DNA from: Paractinoplanes maris
GTDB taxonomy: Bacteria; Actinomycetota; Actinomycetes; Mycobacteriales; Micromonosporaceae
Direction: 5' to 3'
Assembly: GCF_023544465.1 (NCBI RefSeq)
Contig: NZ_JALPVL010000004.1
Span: forward strand, 62,001-126,000
DNA: 64,000 nucleotides
In this document: piece after piece, positions 1 through 8,412 of the stretch
Layout: the number at the start of each line of letters is the position of its first letter
Position numbering within the stretch: position 1 is the stretch's first letter
The notes under the pieces: model-generated
Database searches by the model: none
What the model was told of the DNA's origin: nothing
Seen by the model: only the letters and a program-made list of their open reading frames with translations
Program-made: the position numbers and the translations under genes

Positions 1-40
1 CTGTGAGCTTGCTTATTCGGCGGTGAGCTTGCTTACTCGG
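1..40. repeat. 20-bp tandem duplication at the 3' end of trpD
   Basis: Positions 1-20 and 21-40 are near-identical copies (18 of 20 bases), each carrying gtgagcttgctta. The second copy contains the trpD stop codon (33-35, minus strand) and the first repeats the same stop just beyond it. This looks like a local duplication that left the reading frame intact. Nothing else is visible at this window edge. Confidence 0.7.
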
Positions 41-1091
41 CCGCTTTGGCTTTCTGGGCGGCTTCCACCCAGCGAGCCAGCTGAGCCGTCGCGGCGCCGG
101 AGTCGATCGTTTCCTGGGCCCGCGCTATTCCGGCCCGCAGCGTGTCCCTGAGGTCGCCGGGGAAGCCGTCCTGAGCCGCCAGGGCCGCTGCCACGTTGAG
201 AACCACCGCGTCCCGCACCGCGCCGGGCTCGCCGGCGAAGGTGCGGTGGGCCACGTCGGCGTTGAAGGCCACGTCGCCGCCGCGCAGGGCAGCCGGCTCA
301 CTGCGGGGCAGCCCGAGCTCGACCGAGTCGATCAGGTGCTCGACGACCTCGCCGTCCTTGGCCTGCCAGACCCGGGTCGGCGCCGCCGTCGTGAACTCGT
401 CGAGCCCGTCCTCGCCCCGCATCACCAGCGCCGAGTCGCCACGCCGGGCGAAGACGGCCGCCATCACCGGCGCCATGCGCGTGTCGAAGCAACCGACCGC
501 CGCCGCCGTGGGGCGGGCCGGGTTGGTCAGCGGGCCCAGCACGTTGAAGAACGTGGGGACGCCCAGCTCGCGCCGGGTCACCGCGGCGTGCCGCATGCCG
601 GGGTGGTAGCGGGCGGCGAAGCAGAACCCGATGCCGGCACCGGTCACCGTGCTCACGACCCCCTCGGGGCCGAGGTCGAGCGGGATGCCGAAGTGCTCGA
701 GCAGATCGGCTGTGCCGGTGGTCGACGAGGCCGACCGGTTGCCGTGTTTGACCACTGTCACACCGGAGGCGGCTGTGATGATCGCCGCCATCGTCGAGAT
801 GTTGACTGTGTTGGCCCGGTCGCCACCCGTCCCGACCACGTCGACCGCGGTGGTGCGGACCGCCTCGGGCAGCTCGACCAGGGCGGCGTTGGCCAGCATG
901 GCCTCGACCAGGCCGGCCAGCTCGGCCGGTGTCTCACCCTTGGCCCGCAGCGCGATCGCGAACCCGGCGATCTGGGCCGGGGTCGCGTTGCCCGTCATGA
1001 TCTCGCCCATGGCCCAGGCGGTGTCGGCCGATCCGAGCTCCTCGCCGCGGAGCAGCGCGCTCGTCAGGTTCGGCCAGGTGCGTGCGGCCAT
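33..1091 (-). CDS. trpD: Anthranilate phosphoribosyltransferase
   Basis: A 352-residue cytosolic enzyme that transfers phosphoribose from PRPP to anthranilate in tryptophan synthesis. The glycine-rich PRPP site VVGTGGD followed by NTVNIST lies near residue 85, and KHGNRSASS and the downstream NPARPT motif are present, as expected for TrpD. The length is normal for the family. In other actinobacteria trpD also sits beside the ctaE-qcrCAB cluster (recalled synteny: Rv2192c), so the position supports the call. It is transcribed away from the receiver-like gene behind it. The start at 1091 gives a complete N-terminal helical domain ([10 protein letters not shown]). Confidence 0.96.
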   Translation of the reverse strand: MAARTWPNLTSALLRGEELGSADTAWAMGEIMTGNATPAQIAGFAIALRAKGETPAELAGLVEAMLANAALVELPEAVRTTAVDVVGTGGDRANTVNISTMAAIITAASGVTVVKHGNRSASSTTGTADLLEHFGIPLDLGPEGVVSTVTGAGIGFCFAARYHPGMRHAAVTRRELGVPTFFNVLGPLTNPARPTAAAVGCFDTRMAPVMAAVFARRGDSALVMRGEDGLDEFTTAAPTRVWQAKDGEVVEHLIDSVELGLPRSEPAALRGGDVAFNADVAHRTFAGEPGAVRDAVVLNVAAALAAQDGFPGDLRDTLRAGIARAQETIDSGAATAQLARWVEAAQKAKAAE

Positions 1092-1138
1092 GCCGGGGCC
1101 CCTCCGTGGTTTTCACTTCACCGGTCAGCGGTCTTGTC

Positions 1139-1225
1139 TTCGCCGGTCAGGGTCAGCCCAGCGGGTCTTCGCCGGTCAGGGTCAGCCCAGCGTGTTTTCG
1201 CCGGTCGGCTTCAGCCCAGCGTGCC
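1139..1225. repeat. Three tandem copies of a 29-bp unit
   Basis: Units beginning ttcgccggtc start at 1139, 1168 and 1197, exactly 29 bp apart. The first two are almost identical (…agggtcagcccagcg) and the third is diverged. A partial copy (ttcaccggtcagcgg) begins at 1117. The array fills the gap between trpD and the receiver-like gene, and its third copy holds the stop codon and last codons of that gene. Confidence 0.8.
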
Positions 1226-1648
1226 GAGGGTGCCCAGCGGGATCGCGCCGTTGCGGCGGGCCCGGAGCATCGCGGCGACCGTCTGCCCGGTGGTGACCGG
1301 GTCGAGCGGCATGATCAGGGTCTGGTCGACCTGGGCGAACGCCGCCAGCCAGCGGTCGGCCGCGCGGGCCAGGACCACGCAGACCGGCGGGGGAGTCGCA
1401 TACTCGTCCTTGGTCTGGCGGGCGATGCCCATGCCGCCGGCGGGCGAGGCCTCACCGTCGAGCACCATCAGGTCGATGTCGTACTTGTCGAGCAGGTCGC
1501 GGCAGTCCTCCCAGGTGGAGGCGTCGGCGAACTCGACCTGGAGGTCGGCCGCCGGTCGGGTGCCGATCGCGAGCCGGATCCGGTCGCGCACAGCGGGATT
1601 GTTGCTGTAGAGCAGGACCGTGTACTGAGTGATCTGCGCGTCGCTCAT
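1211..1648 (-). CDS. Receiver-like domain protein of unknown function
   Basis: A 145-residue protein from ATG 1648 (MSDAQITQYT). A longer GTG start at 1666 is possible but adds only six residues. The pattern of hydrophobic strands (YTVLLYSNN, DIDLMVLDGEAS, PVCVVLAR) and alternating helices resembles a CheY-like receiver fold. The segment LMVLDGEAS places an Asp where receivers are phosphorylated, but there is no output domain. The usual acidic pair near the N-terminus is not evident, so phosphorylation is uncertain. The C-terminus (GTLGTLG) is encoded by the adjacent 29-bp repeat array. It is conserved beside trpD/ctaE in related actinobacteria as far as I recall. The function is unknown. Confidence 0.7.
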   Translation of the reverse strand: MSDAQITQYTVLLYSNNPAVRDRIRLAIGTRPAADLQVEFADASTWEDCRDLLDKYDIDLMVLDGEASPAGGMGIARQTKDEYATPPPVCVVLARAADRWLAAFAQVDQTLIMPLDPVTTGQTVAAMLRARRNGAIPLGTLGTLG

Positions 1649-1699
1649 TTTTGTGCCTCGGCTCACGTCGTAGGTGCCCGCCGATCGTAACGGAACGGA

Positions 1700-2695
1700 C
1701 TACGGGGTGTCCGACCCCGGTACGCGCGTGCCGTCGGGGGTCCCGTTTGTGATCTTCACGGCATTGTCGCGGGCCTGCGCGGCGGCCTCCTCGGCCTCCT
1801 GCCGGTCCAGGGCGCGGTCGATCCGGCGGGCCTCGCGCTCGGATTGGCGCACCCACTGCAGCACCAGGATGCCGAGCATCGTGACGCTGACGATCTCGCC
1901 GCCGGCCCACAGGATGCCGCCCGCGGTGACCTGGTCGCTCTTCGGATCGGTCCAGCTCAGGCCGAGGCTCGTGTAGTAGGCGCCGGCCAGCAGCGTCGGG
2001 CTCTGCATGATCGTCAGTCCGAGCACCGTGTGGAACGGCACCGACAGCACCATCAGCAGCGCGCGGCCCGGGTAGGGCCAGCGGTTGGGCAGCGGGTCCA
2101 GGCCCAGCAGCGGCCAGAAGAACAGGCAGCCGGTGATGATGAAGTGGACGTGGATGAACTCGTGCAGCCACGAGTGCAGCAGCGTCTGCCGGTAGAGGTC
2201 GGTGAAGTAGAGGACGAACGGGTTGGCCACGAAGATGCCGAAGGCGACCAGCGGGAACGTCAGGACCCGGGCGACCCGGCTGTGCAGGACGGCGAGCACC
2301 GTGCGACGGGGTGCGGCGGGCAGCGTACGCAAGGCCAGCGTGACCGGCGCACCCAGCGCCAGGAAGATCGGGCCCACCATGGACAGCACCATGTGCTGCA
2401 CCATGTGCACGGAGAGCAGCGTTGTGTCGTACGCCTCGATGCCGGTGACCGTGACGGCCGCGATCGAGCCGAGTCCACCCACGACGAAGGCCACCGTGCG
2501 CCCGACCGGCCAGGCGTCGCCCCGCTGCCGCAGGCGATAGACGCCGTAGCCGTAGAGCGCGGCCGCCACCAGCAGGAACAGGGCGACCAGGCTGCCCAGG
2601 TGGATCTGAGTGAAGATCACGCCCGGGGTGAACGGCGGAAGAACAGTATCCCCGCCCGGCGCGGCGAGGGTGGGCATTTCGGCAAGGTGCACCAC
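1700..2695 (-). CDS. CtaG-type cytochrome c oxidase assembly membrane protein
   Basis: A 331-residue polytopic membrane protein matching the caa3_CtaG family, which takes part in copper delivery or assembly of cytochrome c oxidase. The N-terminal part has a membrane helix (GSLVALFLLVAAALYGYGVY). Several His-containing helices follow (LSVHMVQHMVLSMVGP, HSWLHEFIHVHFIITGC, VPFHTVLGLTIMQSP), typical of this family. The charged C-terminal tail (RQSEREARRIDRALDRQ) is cytosolic. It is divergent from ctaE with 99 bp between them, which supports a role in oxidase biogenesis. A TAGCCT hexamer six bases before the GTG suggests a leaderless transcript. Several GTG or ATG starts lie within the first seven codons. 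Confidence 0.87.
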   Translation of the reverse strand: MVHLAEMPTLAAPGGDTVLPPFTPGVIFTQIHLGSLVALFLLVAAALYGYGVYRLRQRGDAWPVGRTVAFVVGGLGSIAAVTVTGIEAYDTTLLSVHMVQHMVLSMVGPIFLALGAPVTLALRTLPAAPRRTVLAVLHSRVARVLTFPLVAFGIFVANPFVLYFTDLYRQTLLHSWLHEFIHVHFIITGCLFFWPLLGLDPLPNRWPYPGRALLMVLSVPFHTVLGLTIMQSPTLLAGAYYTSLGLSWTDPKSDQVTAGGILWAGGEIVSVTMLGILVLQWVRQSEREARRIDRALDRQEAEEAAAQARDNAVKITNGTPDGTRVPGSDTP

Positions 2696-2794
2696 CCGAG
2701 GCTAGGCCTATCAGGTGCCGGCCGAAAATTACCCACCGCAACTCGTGCCTGAATTCGACCCCCCGCAGCACGTTGCACTGATCGCGGGGCAATA

Positions 2795-3403
2795 ATGAGC
2801 CTCGTGACAGCGGCCTCAGCCATCGACAAGAGCAGGATCCACTCGCTGACGCGACCGAACATGGTGAGCGTCGGGACGATCGTGTGGCTTTCCAGCGAGC
2901 TCATGTTCTTCGCGGCACTGTTCGCGATGTACTTCTCGATCCGCGCGGCGGCGCCCGAGATGTGGGCGGAACACACGCAGCATCTCGAGATCCCGTATGC
3001 GACGACGTTCACCGTGATCCTGGTGCTCTCCTCGGTCACGTGTCAGCTCGGCGTGTTCGCGGCGGAGAAGGGTGATGTGTTCGCGCTGCGGCGCTGGTTC
3101 ACGATCACCTTCGTGATGGGCCTGATCTTCGTGCTCGGGCAGGCGAACGAGTACCGCAACCTCGTCCACGAGGGCATCAAGCTCAACGGCGACGGTTACG
3201 GCTCGATGTTCTACCTGACCACGGGCTTCCACGGCCTGCACGTCACGGGCGGTCTGATCGCCTTCATCGTCTACATGATCCGTACGACCATGGGTAGGTT
3301 CACCCCGGCGCAGGCCACCTCGGCGATCGTCGTGTCGTACTACTGGCACTTCGTGGACATCGTGTGGATCGCGCTGTTCGCCATGATCTATTGGCTGCAG
3401 TAG
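2795..3403 (+). CDS. ctaE: Cytochrome c oxidase subunit III
   Basis: A 202-residue, five-helix subunit III of the aa3-type terminal oxidase. Typical segments are visible: [23 protein letters not shown] at the N-terminus, [22 protein letters not shown] with its conserved FHGLHV, and [14 protein letters not shown] at the C-terminus. It is the first gene of ctaE-qcrC-qcrA-qcrB, the standard actinobacterial layout for the bc1-aa3 supercomplex. A further GTG lies three codons after the ATG. The 56-bp gap to qcrC fits one transcript. Confidence 0.97.
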   Translation: MSLVTAASAIDKSRIHSLTRPNMVSVGTIVWLSSELMFFAALFAMYFSIRAAAPEMWAEHTQHLEIPYATTFTVILVLSSVTCQLGVFAAEKGDVFALRRWFTITFVMGLIFVLGQANEYRNLVHEGIKLNGDGYGSMFYLTTGFHGLHVTGGLIAFIVYMIRTTMGRFTPAQATSAIVVSYYWHFVDIVWIALFAMIYWLQ

Positions 3404-3459
3404 AGCCACGCGGTCCCGTCCATGAGCTTCAGGTCTACATGCAGAGGGATAACTAACCC

Positions 3460-4305
3460 ATGAGTTCTGACTCGCCCGCCCGGCGCTTCCGGGTGTTCTC
3501 CCGGCGGCGTGGCGCGCCGAGCCGGGCACGCCGCCGCATCGGCGCAGCGCTGCGTATGCTCGCCGCGCTCGCGCTGGCTGGTGGCGTCTACACCGCTTTC
3601 GCGCCGGGCGCGTTCGCTGACGACCCGCGACAGCTGTCGGCCACTGCCCTCGAGGGCAAGCAGCTCTACGACAACAGCTGCATCACCTGCCACGGGCGCG
3701 ACGGCCAGGGCGTCGAGGACCGCGGTCCGAGCCTGATCGGCGTCGGCTCGGCGTCGGTGGAGTTCCAGGTGGGCACCGGCCGCATGCCGATGACCCGCCA
3801 GGAGGCTCAGGCCGAGGAGAAGAAGCCGCTCTTCGACAAGAACCAGACCAAGCAGCTCGGCCAGTACATCCAGGAGCTGGGCGGAGGCCCCCAGCTGCCC
3901 GCCGGTGAGCTGGTCGAGAACCTCGAGGACAACCCCGAGGCGATCGCCCGCGGCGGTGAGCTCTTCCGGGTCAACTGCACCTCGTGCCACGGCTTCGGCG
4001 GCGGCGGCGGTGCGTTGTCCTCGGGTAAGTACGCTCCCGCGCTGCACGACGCGACGCCGCAGGAGATCTACGCCGCGATGCTGAGCGGCCCGCAGAACAT
4101 GCCGGTCTTCGGTGACAACCAGCTCACGCCGGACGAGAAGCGCGAGATCATCACTTACATCTCGCTGCAGCTGCAGGACGACAAGGACCCGGGTGGTCTG
4201 TTCAACCTGGGGCGTTACGGACCGTCGACCGAGGGCATTGCCATCTTTGCCGTCGGCATCACCATCCTGGTCTTCACGTCGCTGTGGATTGCGGGGAAGT
4301 CATGA
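3460..4305 (+). CDS. qcrC: Diheme cytochrome c subunit of the bc complex
   Basis: A 281-residue membrane-anchored diheme cytochrome c that replaces cytochrome c1 and soluble cytochrome c in actinobacteria. Two heme-binding CxxCH motifs are visible, CITCH at residues 74-78 and CTSCH at 173-177. An Arg-rich N-terminus leads into a hydrophobic segment (MLAALALAGGVYTAF), and a C-terminal membrane helix (IAIFAVGITILVFTSLWI) anchors the domain on the outer face. The stop overlaps the qcrA start by four bases (ATGA), indicating translational coupling. It passes electrons from the Rieske protein to the aa3 oxidase. Confidence 0.97.
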   Translation: MSSDSPARRFRVFSRRRGAPSRARRRIGAALRMLAALALAGGVYTAFAPGAFADDPRQLSATALEGKQLYDNSCITCHGRDGQGVEDRGPSLIGVGSASVEFQVGTGRMPMTRQEAQAEEKKPLFDKNQTKQLGQYIQELGGGPQLPAGELVENLEDNPEAIARGGELFRVNCTSCHGFGGGGGALSSGKYAPALHDATPQEIYAAMLSGPQNMPVFGDNQLTPDEKREIITYISLQLQDDKDPGGLFNLGRYGPSTEGIAIFAVGITILVFTSLWIAGKS

Positions 4306-5408
4306 CCACGCTGCACCACGACGCGCCCGACGCTCCCGAGCCGGTCGACGTCCACGACCCGAGGCTCACCCGCCTCGACGTCGTCAAGGAGGGCCTGCGC
4401 CGCGACGAGATCGAGCTCGTCACCTACGAATCGCAGTTCCAGGGCACGAACTCGAAGGCCGAGAAGCGCGTCGTGCGCAACATCGCCCTCCTGTTCATCA
4501 TCGCGGGCCTGGCGGCGTTCGCCTTCCTTGCCTTCTACATCTTCTGGCCGTGGCGGTTCCAGCTCGGCCACACCGCGGGTGACTACTTCACGCCGCTGCT
4601 CGGCATCACGCTCGGCATCTCGCTGTTCGCGGTCGGCTTCGCGATCCTCGCCTGGGCCAAGAAACTGCTGCCGCACGAGGTGTCGATCCAGGCCCGGCAC
4701 GACGGCATGCCGCCGACCGACGAGCAGAAGATCACCGGTCAGACGATGATCTTCGTCGGTGACGAGCTCAACCAGGGCGTCCAGCGCCGGCCGCTGCTCA
4801 AGGGCGCGATCGGCTTCGGCCTGGCGCCGATCGGTCTGGTCGCCGCGGCGCCGCTGATCGGTGGCCTCATCGAGAACCCGCACAAGGCCGACCAGCCCGA
4901 CCTGTTCACGACCGGCTTCAGCCCGGTCAAGAACGGCGGCAACCAGGTCCGGCTGACCCGCGACGACGGCACACCGATCCGGCCCGAGGACGTCAGCACC
5001 GGAGGCCAGATGACCGTCTACCCCGGAGTCCCGCACGGGGCCACCAACGAGTACGCCGACTCGCCGACCCTGCTGATCCACCTGCGGTCCGACGACGCCG
5101 AGGAGACCCGGCGCAACGCCGACGGCGACCGGCGCAACCGCGGATCGATGTGGGGCGACTACGTCGCGTACTCCAAGATCTGCACCCACGCCGGTTGCCC
5201 GGCTAGTCTTTACGAGCAACAGACCAACCGTTTGCTGTGCCCCTGCCACCAGTCGCAGTTCCAGATCACCCGTAACGCGCAGCCCATCTTCGGACCCGCC
5301 ACCCGGCGTCTGCCGATGTTGCCGCTCGGGGTGGACGAGGAGGGCTACTTCGTGGCAACGTCCGACTTCAAGGACACTGTCGGACCTGACTTCTGGGAGC
5401 GGCCGTGA
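4302..5408 (+). CDS. qcrA: Rieske iron-sulfur subunit of the bc complex
   Basis: A 368-residue protein with a cytosolic N-terminal extension, three hydrophobic segments (around IALLFIIAGLAAFAFLAFYI, PLLGITLGISLFAVGFAIL and the IGFGLAPIGLVAAAPL region) and a C-terminal Rieske domain. The [2Fe-2S] ligand motifs CTHAGC and CPCHQS are both present. Actinobacterial QcrA characteristically has three membrane helices, and this fits. The start ATG at 4302 overlaps the qcrC stop. A start 18 bases upstream is possible but lies inside qcrC. The stop overlaps the GTG of qcrB. Confidence 0.97.
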   Translation: MTTLHHDAPDAPEPVDVHDPRLTRLDVVKEGLRRDEIELVTYESQFQGTNSKAEKRVVRNIALLFIIAGLAAFAFLAFYIFWPWRFQLGHTAGDYFTPLLGITLGISLFAVGFAILAWAKKLLPHEVSIQARHDGMPPTDEQKITGQTMIFVGDELNQGVQRRPLLKGAIGFGLAPIGLVAAAPLIGGLIENPHKADQPDLFTTGFSPVKNGGNQVRLTRDDGTPIRPEDVSTGGQMTVYPGVPHGATNEYADSPTLLIHLRSDDAEETRRNADGDRRNRGSMWGDYVAYSKICTHAGCPASLYEQQTNRLLCPCHQSQFQITRNAQPIFGPATRRLPMLPLGVDEEGYFVATSDFKDTVGPDFWERP

Positions 5409-7021
5409 AGCGCCGAACAGGTAAAGCCGACCTCCAGCAGGCGCCGGTCACCTTCGCCAAAGGCGTAGACGAGCGGTTCCAGGCGTCCACACCCCTCCGG
5501 GCGCTGCTCAACAAGGTCTTCCCGGACCACTGGTCCTTCTTGCTGGGCGAGATCGCCCTCTTCTCGTTCATCATCCTGCTGCTGACCGGTGTCTTCCTGA
5601 CGCTGTTCTTCGATCCGTCGATGACGGAGACCGCCTACGAGGGTGCCTATCCGGCCCTCCGCGGCACGGAGATGTCGCAGGCCTACGCGTCCTCGCTGCA
5701 CCTGTCGTTCGAGGTGCGCGGTGGTCTGTTCATGCGCCAGATGCACCACTGGGCGGCGCTGCTGTTCATGGCGTCGATCGTCGTGCACATGCTGCGAATC
5801 TTCTTCACCGGCGCATACCGCAAGCCGCGTGAGACCAACTGGGTGATCGGCATGGCCCTGTTCCTGCTGGGCTTCCTGGCCGGCTTCACGGGCTACTCGC
5901 TCCCCGACGACGGTCTGTCCGGCACCGGCCTGCGTATCGCCTCCGCGATCATGCTGTCGATCCCGGTCGTCGGCACCTGGGTCTCGGCCTCGATCTTCGG
6001 CGGCGAGTTCCCCGGCCACCTGATCATCGGCCGGTTCTACATCGCCCACGTGCTGCTCATCCCGGGCGGTCTGCTCGCGCTGATCAGCGTCCACCTGGGT
6101 TTGGTCTTCAAGCAGAAGCACACCCAGTGGCCCGGCCCGATGCGGACCAACACCAACGTGGTCGGCGAGCGCATGTTCCCGCGCTACGCGCTCAAGCAGG
6201 GCGGCTTCTTCATGGCCGTCTTCGGCACGGTGGCGCTGCTCGCGGGCCTCTTCCAGATCAACCCGATCTGGCTGTTCGGGCCCTACCGGGCGGCTGAGGT
6301 TTCCTCCGCGTCGCAGCCCGACTGGTACGTCATGTTCATGGACGGCCTGGTCCGGCTCATGCCGAACTGGCAGATCTACATCGGCGACTACAGCATCCCG
6401 CCGCTGTTCTGGCCGGCCGTCGTGGGTCTCGGCTTCTTCACCACGGCGCCGATGGCCTGGCCGTGGCTGGAGGCGCGGAAGACCGGTGACAAGCGCATCC
6501 ACAACCTGCTGGAGCGACCCCGCGACAACCCGGAGCGCGTCGGCATCGGCTCGATGGCCGTCACGTTCTTCCTGTGGGCCACGATCTCCGGCGCCAACGA
6601 CGTCATCGCCGACAAGTTCCACATCAGCCTCAACGCGATGACCTGGGCGGGCCGCATCGGCCTGATCGTTCTGCCGGCACTGGCCTACTTCATCGCGGTC
6701 CGCGTCTGCCTGGGTCTCCAGCAGCACGACCGGGAAGTGCTGGCCCACGGTGTCGAGACCGGCATCATCCGGCGCCTGCCGAACGGGCAGTTCATGGAGG
6801 TCCACCAGCCGCTCGGCCCGGTGGACGACCACGGGCACCCGCTCCCGATCGAGTACGGCGGCTGGGTGGTCCCGAAGAAGATGAACCGGGTCGGTGCCCT
6901 GGCGCCGGCGGTGAAGGGATTCTTCTTCCCGGTGGAGAAGCCGTCCGAGGCGCCGGTGTCTCCCGGCATGCCGCCGATCAGCGGCGACACCCGCGAGGAG
7001 ATCACCTCCGGCCGGAAGTAA
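5405..7021 (+). CDS. qcrB: Cytochrome b subunit of the bc complex
   Basis: A 538-residue cytochrome b with extended C-terminus, the actinobacterial type. Heme b ligand helices are visible around GGLFMRQMHHWAALLFMASIV and FYIAHVLLIPGGLLALISVH. The quinol-site PDWY signature appears as QPDWYVMFMDG. It oxidises menaquinol and passes electrons to QcrA and internal b hemes. It starts with GTG overlapping the qcrA stop by four bases, and it is the last gene before a strong terminator. This subunit carries the quinol-oxidation site in the homologous mycobacterial complex. Confidence 0.97.
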   Translation: MKRRTGKADLQQAPVTFAKGVDERFQASTPLRALLNKVFPDHWSFLLGEIALFSFIILLLTGVFLTLFFDPSMTETAYEGAYPALRGTEMSQAYASSLHLSFEVRGGLFMRQMHHWAALLFMASIVVHMLRIFFTGAYRKPRETNWVIGMALFLLGFLAGFTGYSLPDDGLSGTGLRIASAIMLSIPVVGTWVSASIFGGEFPGHLIIGRFYIAHVLLIPGGLLALISVHLGLVFKQKHTQWPGPMRTNTNVVGERMFPRYALKQGGFFMAVFGTVALLAGLFQINPIWLFGPYRAAEVSSASQPDWYVMFMDGLVRLMPNWQIYIGDYSIPPLFWPAVVGLGFFTTAPMAWPWLEARKTGDKRIHNLLERPRDNPERVGIGSMAVTFFLWATISGANDVIADKFHISLNAMTWAGRIGLIVLPALAYFIAVRVCLGLQQHDREVLAHGVETGIIRRLPNGQFMEVHQPLGPVDDHGHPLPIEYGGWVVPKKMNRVGALAPAVKGFFFPVEKPSEAPVSPGMPPISGDTREEITSGRK

Positions 7022-7031
7022 GACAGGCAAC

Positions 7032-7064
7032 AAAAGGGGCCCGCTTCATCGGCGGGCCCCTTTT
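7032..7064 (+). terminator. Intrinsic terminator of ctaE-qcrCAB
   Basis: Perfect 13-bp stem (7032-7044 with 7052-7064) around a 7-base loop. The ascending arm starts aaaagggg and the descending arm ends ccccttt t, giving a T-tract. It lies 11 bases after the qcrB stop and could also act in the other direction because the arm begins with A's. Confidence 0.93.
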
Positions 7065-7133
7065 CTGTTCGGTGCCGGGTGGCTGTGGATAGCATGGGCG
7101 TCACTGTCCCGTTGACCGCCGAGGAGCTCGCAG

Positions 7134-7421
7134 GTGAACACCGCGATCGTGCACATCGACTGCGCCACCGACTCGATTCCCGAGGTGGCGGAGGCCCTGG
7201 CGGCTCTCGACGGGGTCAGCGAGGTCTACTCGGTGGCGGGGAACGTCGACCTGATCGCGATCGTCCGCGTGTCGAAGTTCGACGACATCGCCGAGGTCAT
7301 CGCGGGCAAGATCTCCAAGACTCCGGGTGTGCTGAACACCGAGTCGCACATTGCGTTCCGGGCGTATTCCAAGCACGACCTGGAGGACGCGTTCGCGATC
7401 GGGCTGCCGGACGCCGACTAG
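7134..7421 (+). CDS. Stand-alone Lrp/AsnC-type ligand-binding (RAM) domain protein
   Basis: A 95-residue protein consisting only of the effector-binding/oligomerisation domain of Lrp/AsnC regulators. It shows the beta-alpha-beta-beta-alpha-beta pattern (AIVHIDCATDSIPEVAEAL, VSEVYSVAGNVDLIAIVRV, FDDIAEVIAGKI, TESHIAFRAYS). No helix-turn-helix precedes it, and upstream sequence back to the qcrB terminator is non-coding. Such single-domain proteins bind small metabolites or act with full-length partners; the ligand is unknown here. The start is GTG 7134 after caggt, and a possible -10 (tagcat) sits at about 7089. The stop overlaps the convergent gene by four bases. Confidence 0.88.
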   Translation: MNTAIVHIDCATDSIPEVAEALAALDGVSEVYSVAGNVDLIAIVRVSKFDDIAEVIAGKISKTPGVLNTESHIAFRAYSKHDLEDAFAIGLPDAD

Positions 7422-7825
7422 GGCTCTATGGGGAACGAGTGGTGCTCGTGGGTCACGAGCCACTCGCCGTCCTCCTTGCGCAGGCCCAAGGTCAGGCGCA
7501 GGCGCCGATCGGGGTGGGCTTTCAGCTCCTCGGGTTCGCCGCAGCGTAGGAGTGCGTGGGCGAAGGCTACGTCGGTGCCGGCGGTGACCTCGAGGTGGAC
7601 GATCTCGAAGGTGGAACCGGAGGCGATCCACCGGAAGAACGGTGGCCAGACCTCTCGGTAGGCGTCCATGCCGCGTACGCCGTCTTGTGGCGGGGGTACG
7701 TCGAACATCACGATGTCGTTGGCGTGGGCGGCCAGGACGCCTGGTAGGTCGGCTGCTCGGATTGCGGCTGCCCATCGGGTCACCAGGTCGGTGATGGCCT
7801 TTTCGTTCTGCTCTTGCGTGGTCAT
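7418..7825 (-). CDS. SnoaL-like / ketosteroid isomerase-fold protein
   Basis: A 135-residue protein starting MTTQEQNEKAI directly after a strong ribosome-binding site (aggagg, minus strand). It has the NTF2-like pattern: an N-terminal helix with RWAAAIRAADLPGVLAAHANDIVMFDVPPP, a middle segment GMDAYREVWPPFF, and paired strands ending in WLVTHEHHSFPI. Family members are isomerases, dehydratases or simple binding proteins, and the substrate cannot be read from sequence. The start was chosen because of the Shine-Dalgarno. An open frame continues upstream to 7942 but would begin inside a large hairpin. Confidence 0.85.
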   Translation of the reverse strand: MTTQEQNEKAITDLVTRWAAAIRAADLPGVLAAHANDIVMFDVPPPQDGVRGMDAYREVWPPFFRWIASGSTFEIVHLEVTAGTDVAFAHALLRCGEPEELKAHPDRRLRLTLGLRKEDGEWLVTHEHHSFPIEP

Positions 7826-8412
7826 ATGTGCCTCCTCCTGAGTAGGACTGGCGGGAGGGCGCTGAATCATCGCTTTGTGGGGGTGGCTCTCTTGCGGTGG
7901 GACGGATGGGGCCGAGGGTGACCACGCTGGGCTGTGGAGCATTTATGCCCTGCGTGGTCACCCTCGGCCCCATCCTCGTGGGGGAGACGGTGACGGGCAG
8001 GACTCTGCTTGCTCGCTGGTGATGGGGCGGCTGAGCTGAGTGGTCCCCTGGCGGGTGGGTGGTCTGGCTGCCGCGCTGTGGTCGGAGCTGGGGATGACGT
8101 CGGGCAGGCCGGGCTGGGTGGTGGGGTGCTGGGACGGTCCGCGCCGGTTGCGTCCGCCTTCGGCTCCATCGTTGGTCGGTCAGTGTGGGCCAACTCGGTG
8201 GTGATGTTGCTGGTGACCATGCTGTGGGCCTCTGGACCTCGCCTGATGTGGGGGAAGGCTGGCGGCGGTCTCTGACGTGGTGGTCGGGTGGCGGCGGGCG
8301 TCAGACCTCTGACGATTGCGGTCGCGTGGCGACGGGCGTCAGGGACGGGCGGCGTCTGTCTGGCCGGGGCCGGGAGGGCTGGTGGAGTGTTCCGCGCGAA
8401 GCGCTGTGGGGG
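7826..8412. other. 587-bp intergenic stretch with no supported gene
   Basis: It contains the long inverted repeat at 7904-7975, described separately. It also holds a short imperfect direct repeat near 8287-8345 (two copies of gtggcg.cgggcgtcag). Open frames here are Pro/Thr- or Gly-rich, lack a ribosome-binding site and have no recognisable fold. Composition is G/T-rich on the plus strand and looks like decayed or non-coding sequence. I call no gene. Confidence 0.6.
7904..7975. repeat. 24-bp perfect inverted repeat (long hairpin element)
   Basis: Arms 7904-7927 and 7952-7975 are perfect reverse complements over 24 bp (the outer part is ggatggggccgag). The 24-base centre can extend the stem: after one T-T mismatch, gggc (7929-7932) pairs with gccc (7947-7950). 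There is no T-tract, so it is not a typical intrinsic terminator. It sits upstream of the SnoaL-like gene and downstream of the nucleotidyltransferase gene. It could be a REP/MITE-like element, a structured RNA or a factor-assisted terminator. Confidence 0.85.

Noticed and set aside
5345..7033. 562-codon open frame antisense to qcrB
   Set aside because: Low-complexity Arg/Asp/Glu sequence with no motif; cytochrome b on the plus strand is certain.
7826..7942. Longer start for the SnoaL-like gene at 7942
   Set aside because: It would begin in the loop of the long hairpin. A strong Shine-Dalgarno supports the internal ATG at 7825.
7867..8220. 117-codon minus-strand ORF in the gap
   Set aside because: Pro/Thr/Ser-rich with no domain or ribosome-binding site, and it crosses the inverted repeat.
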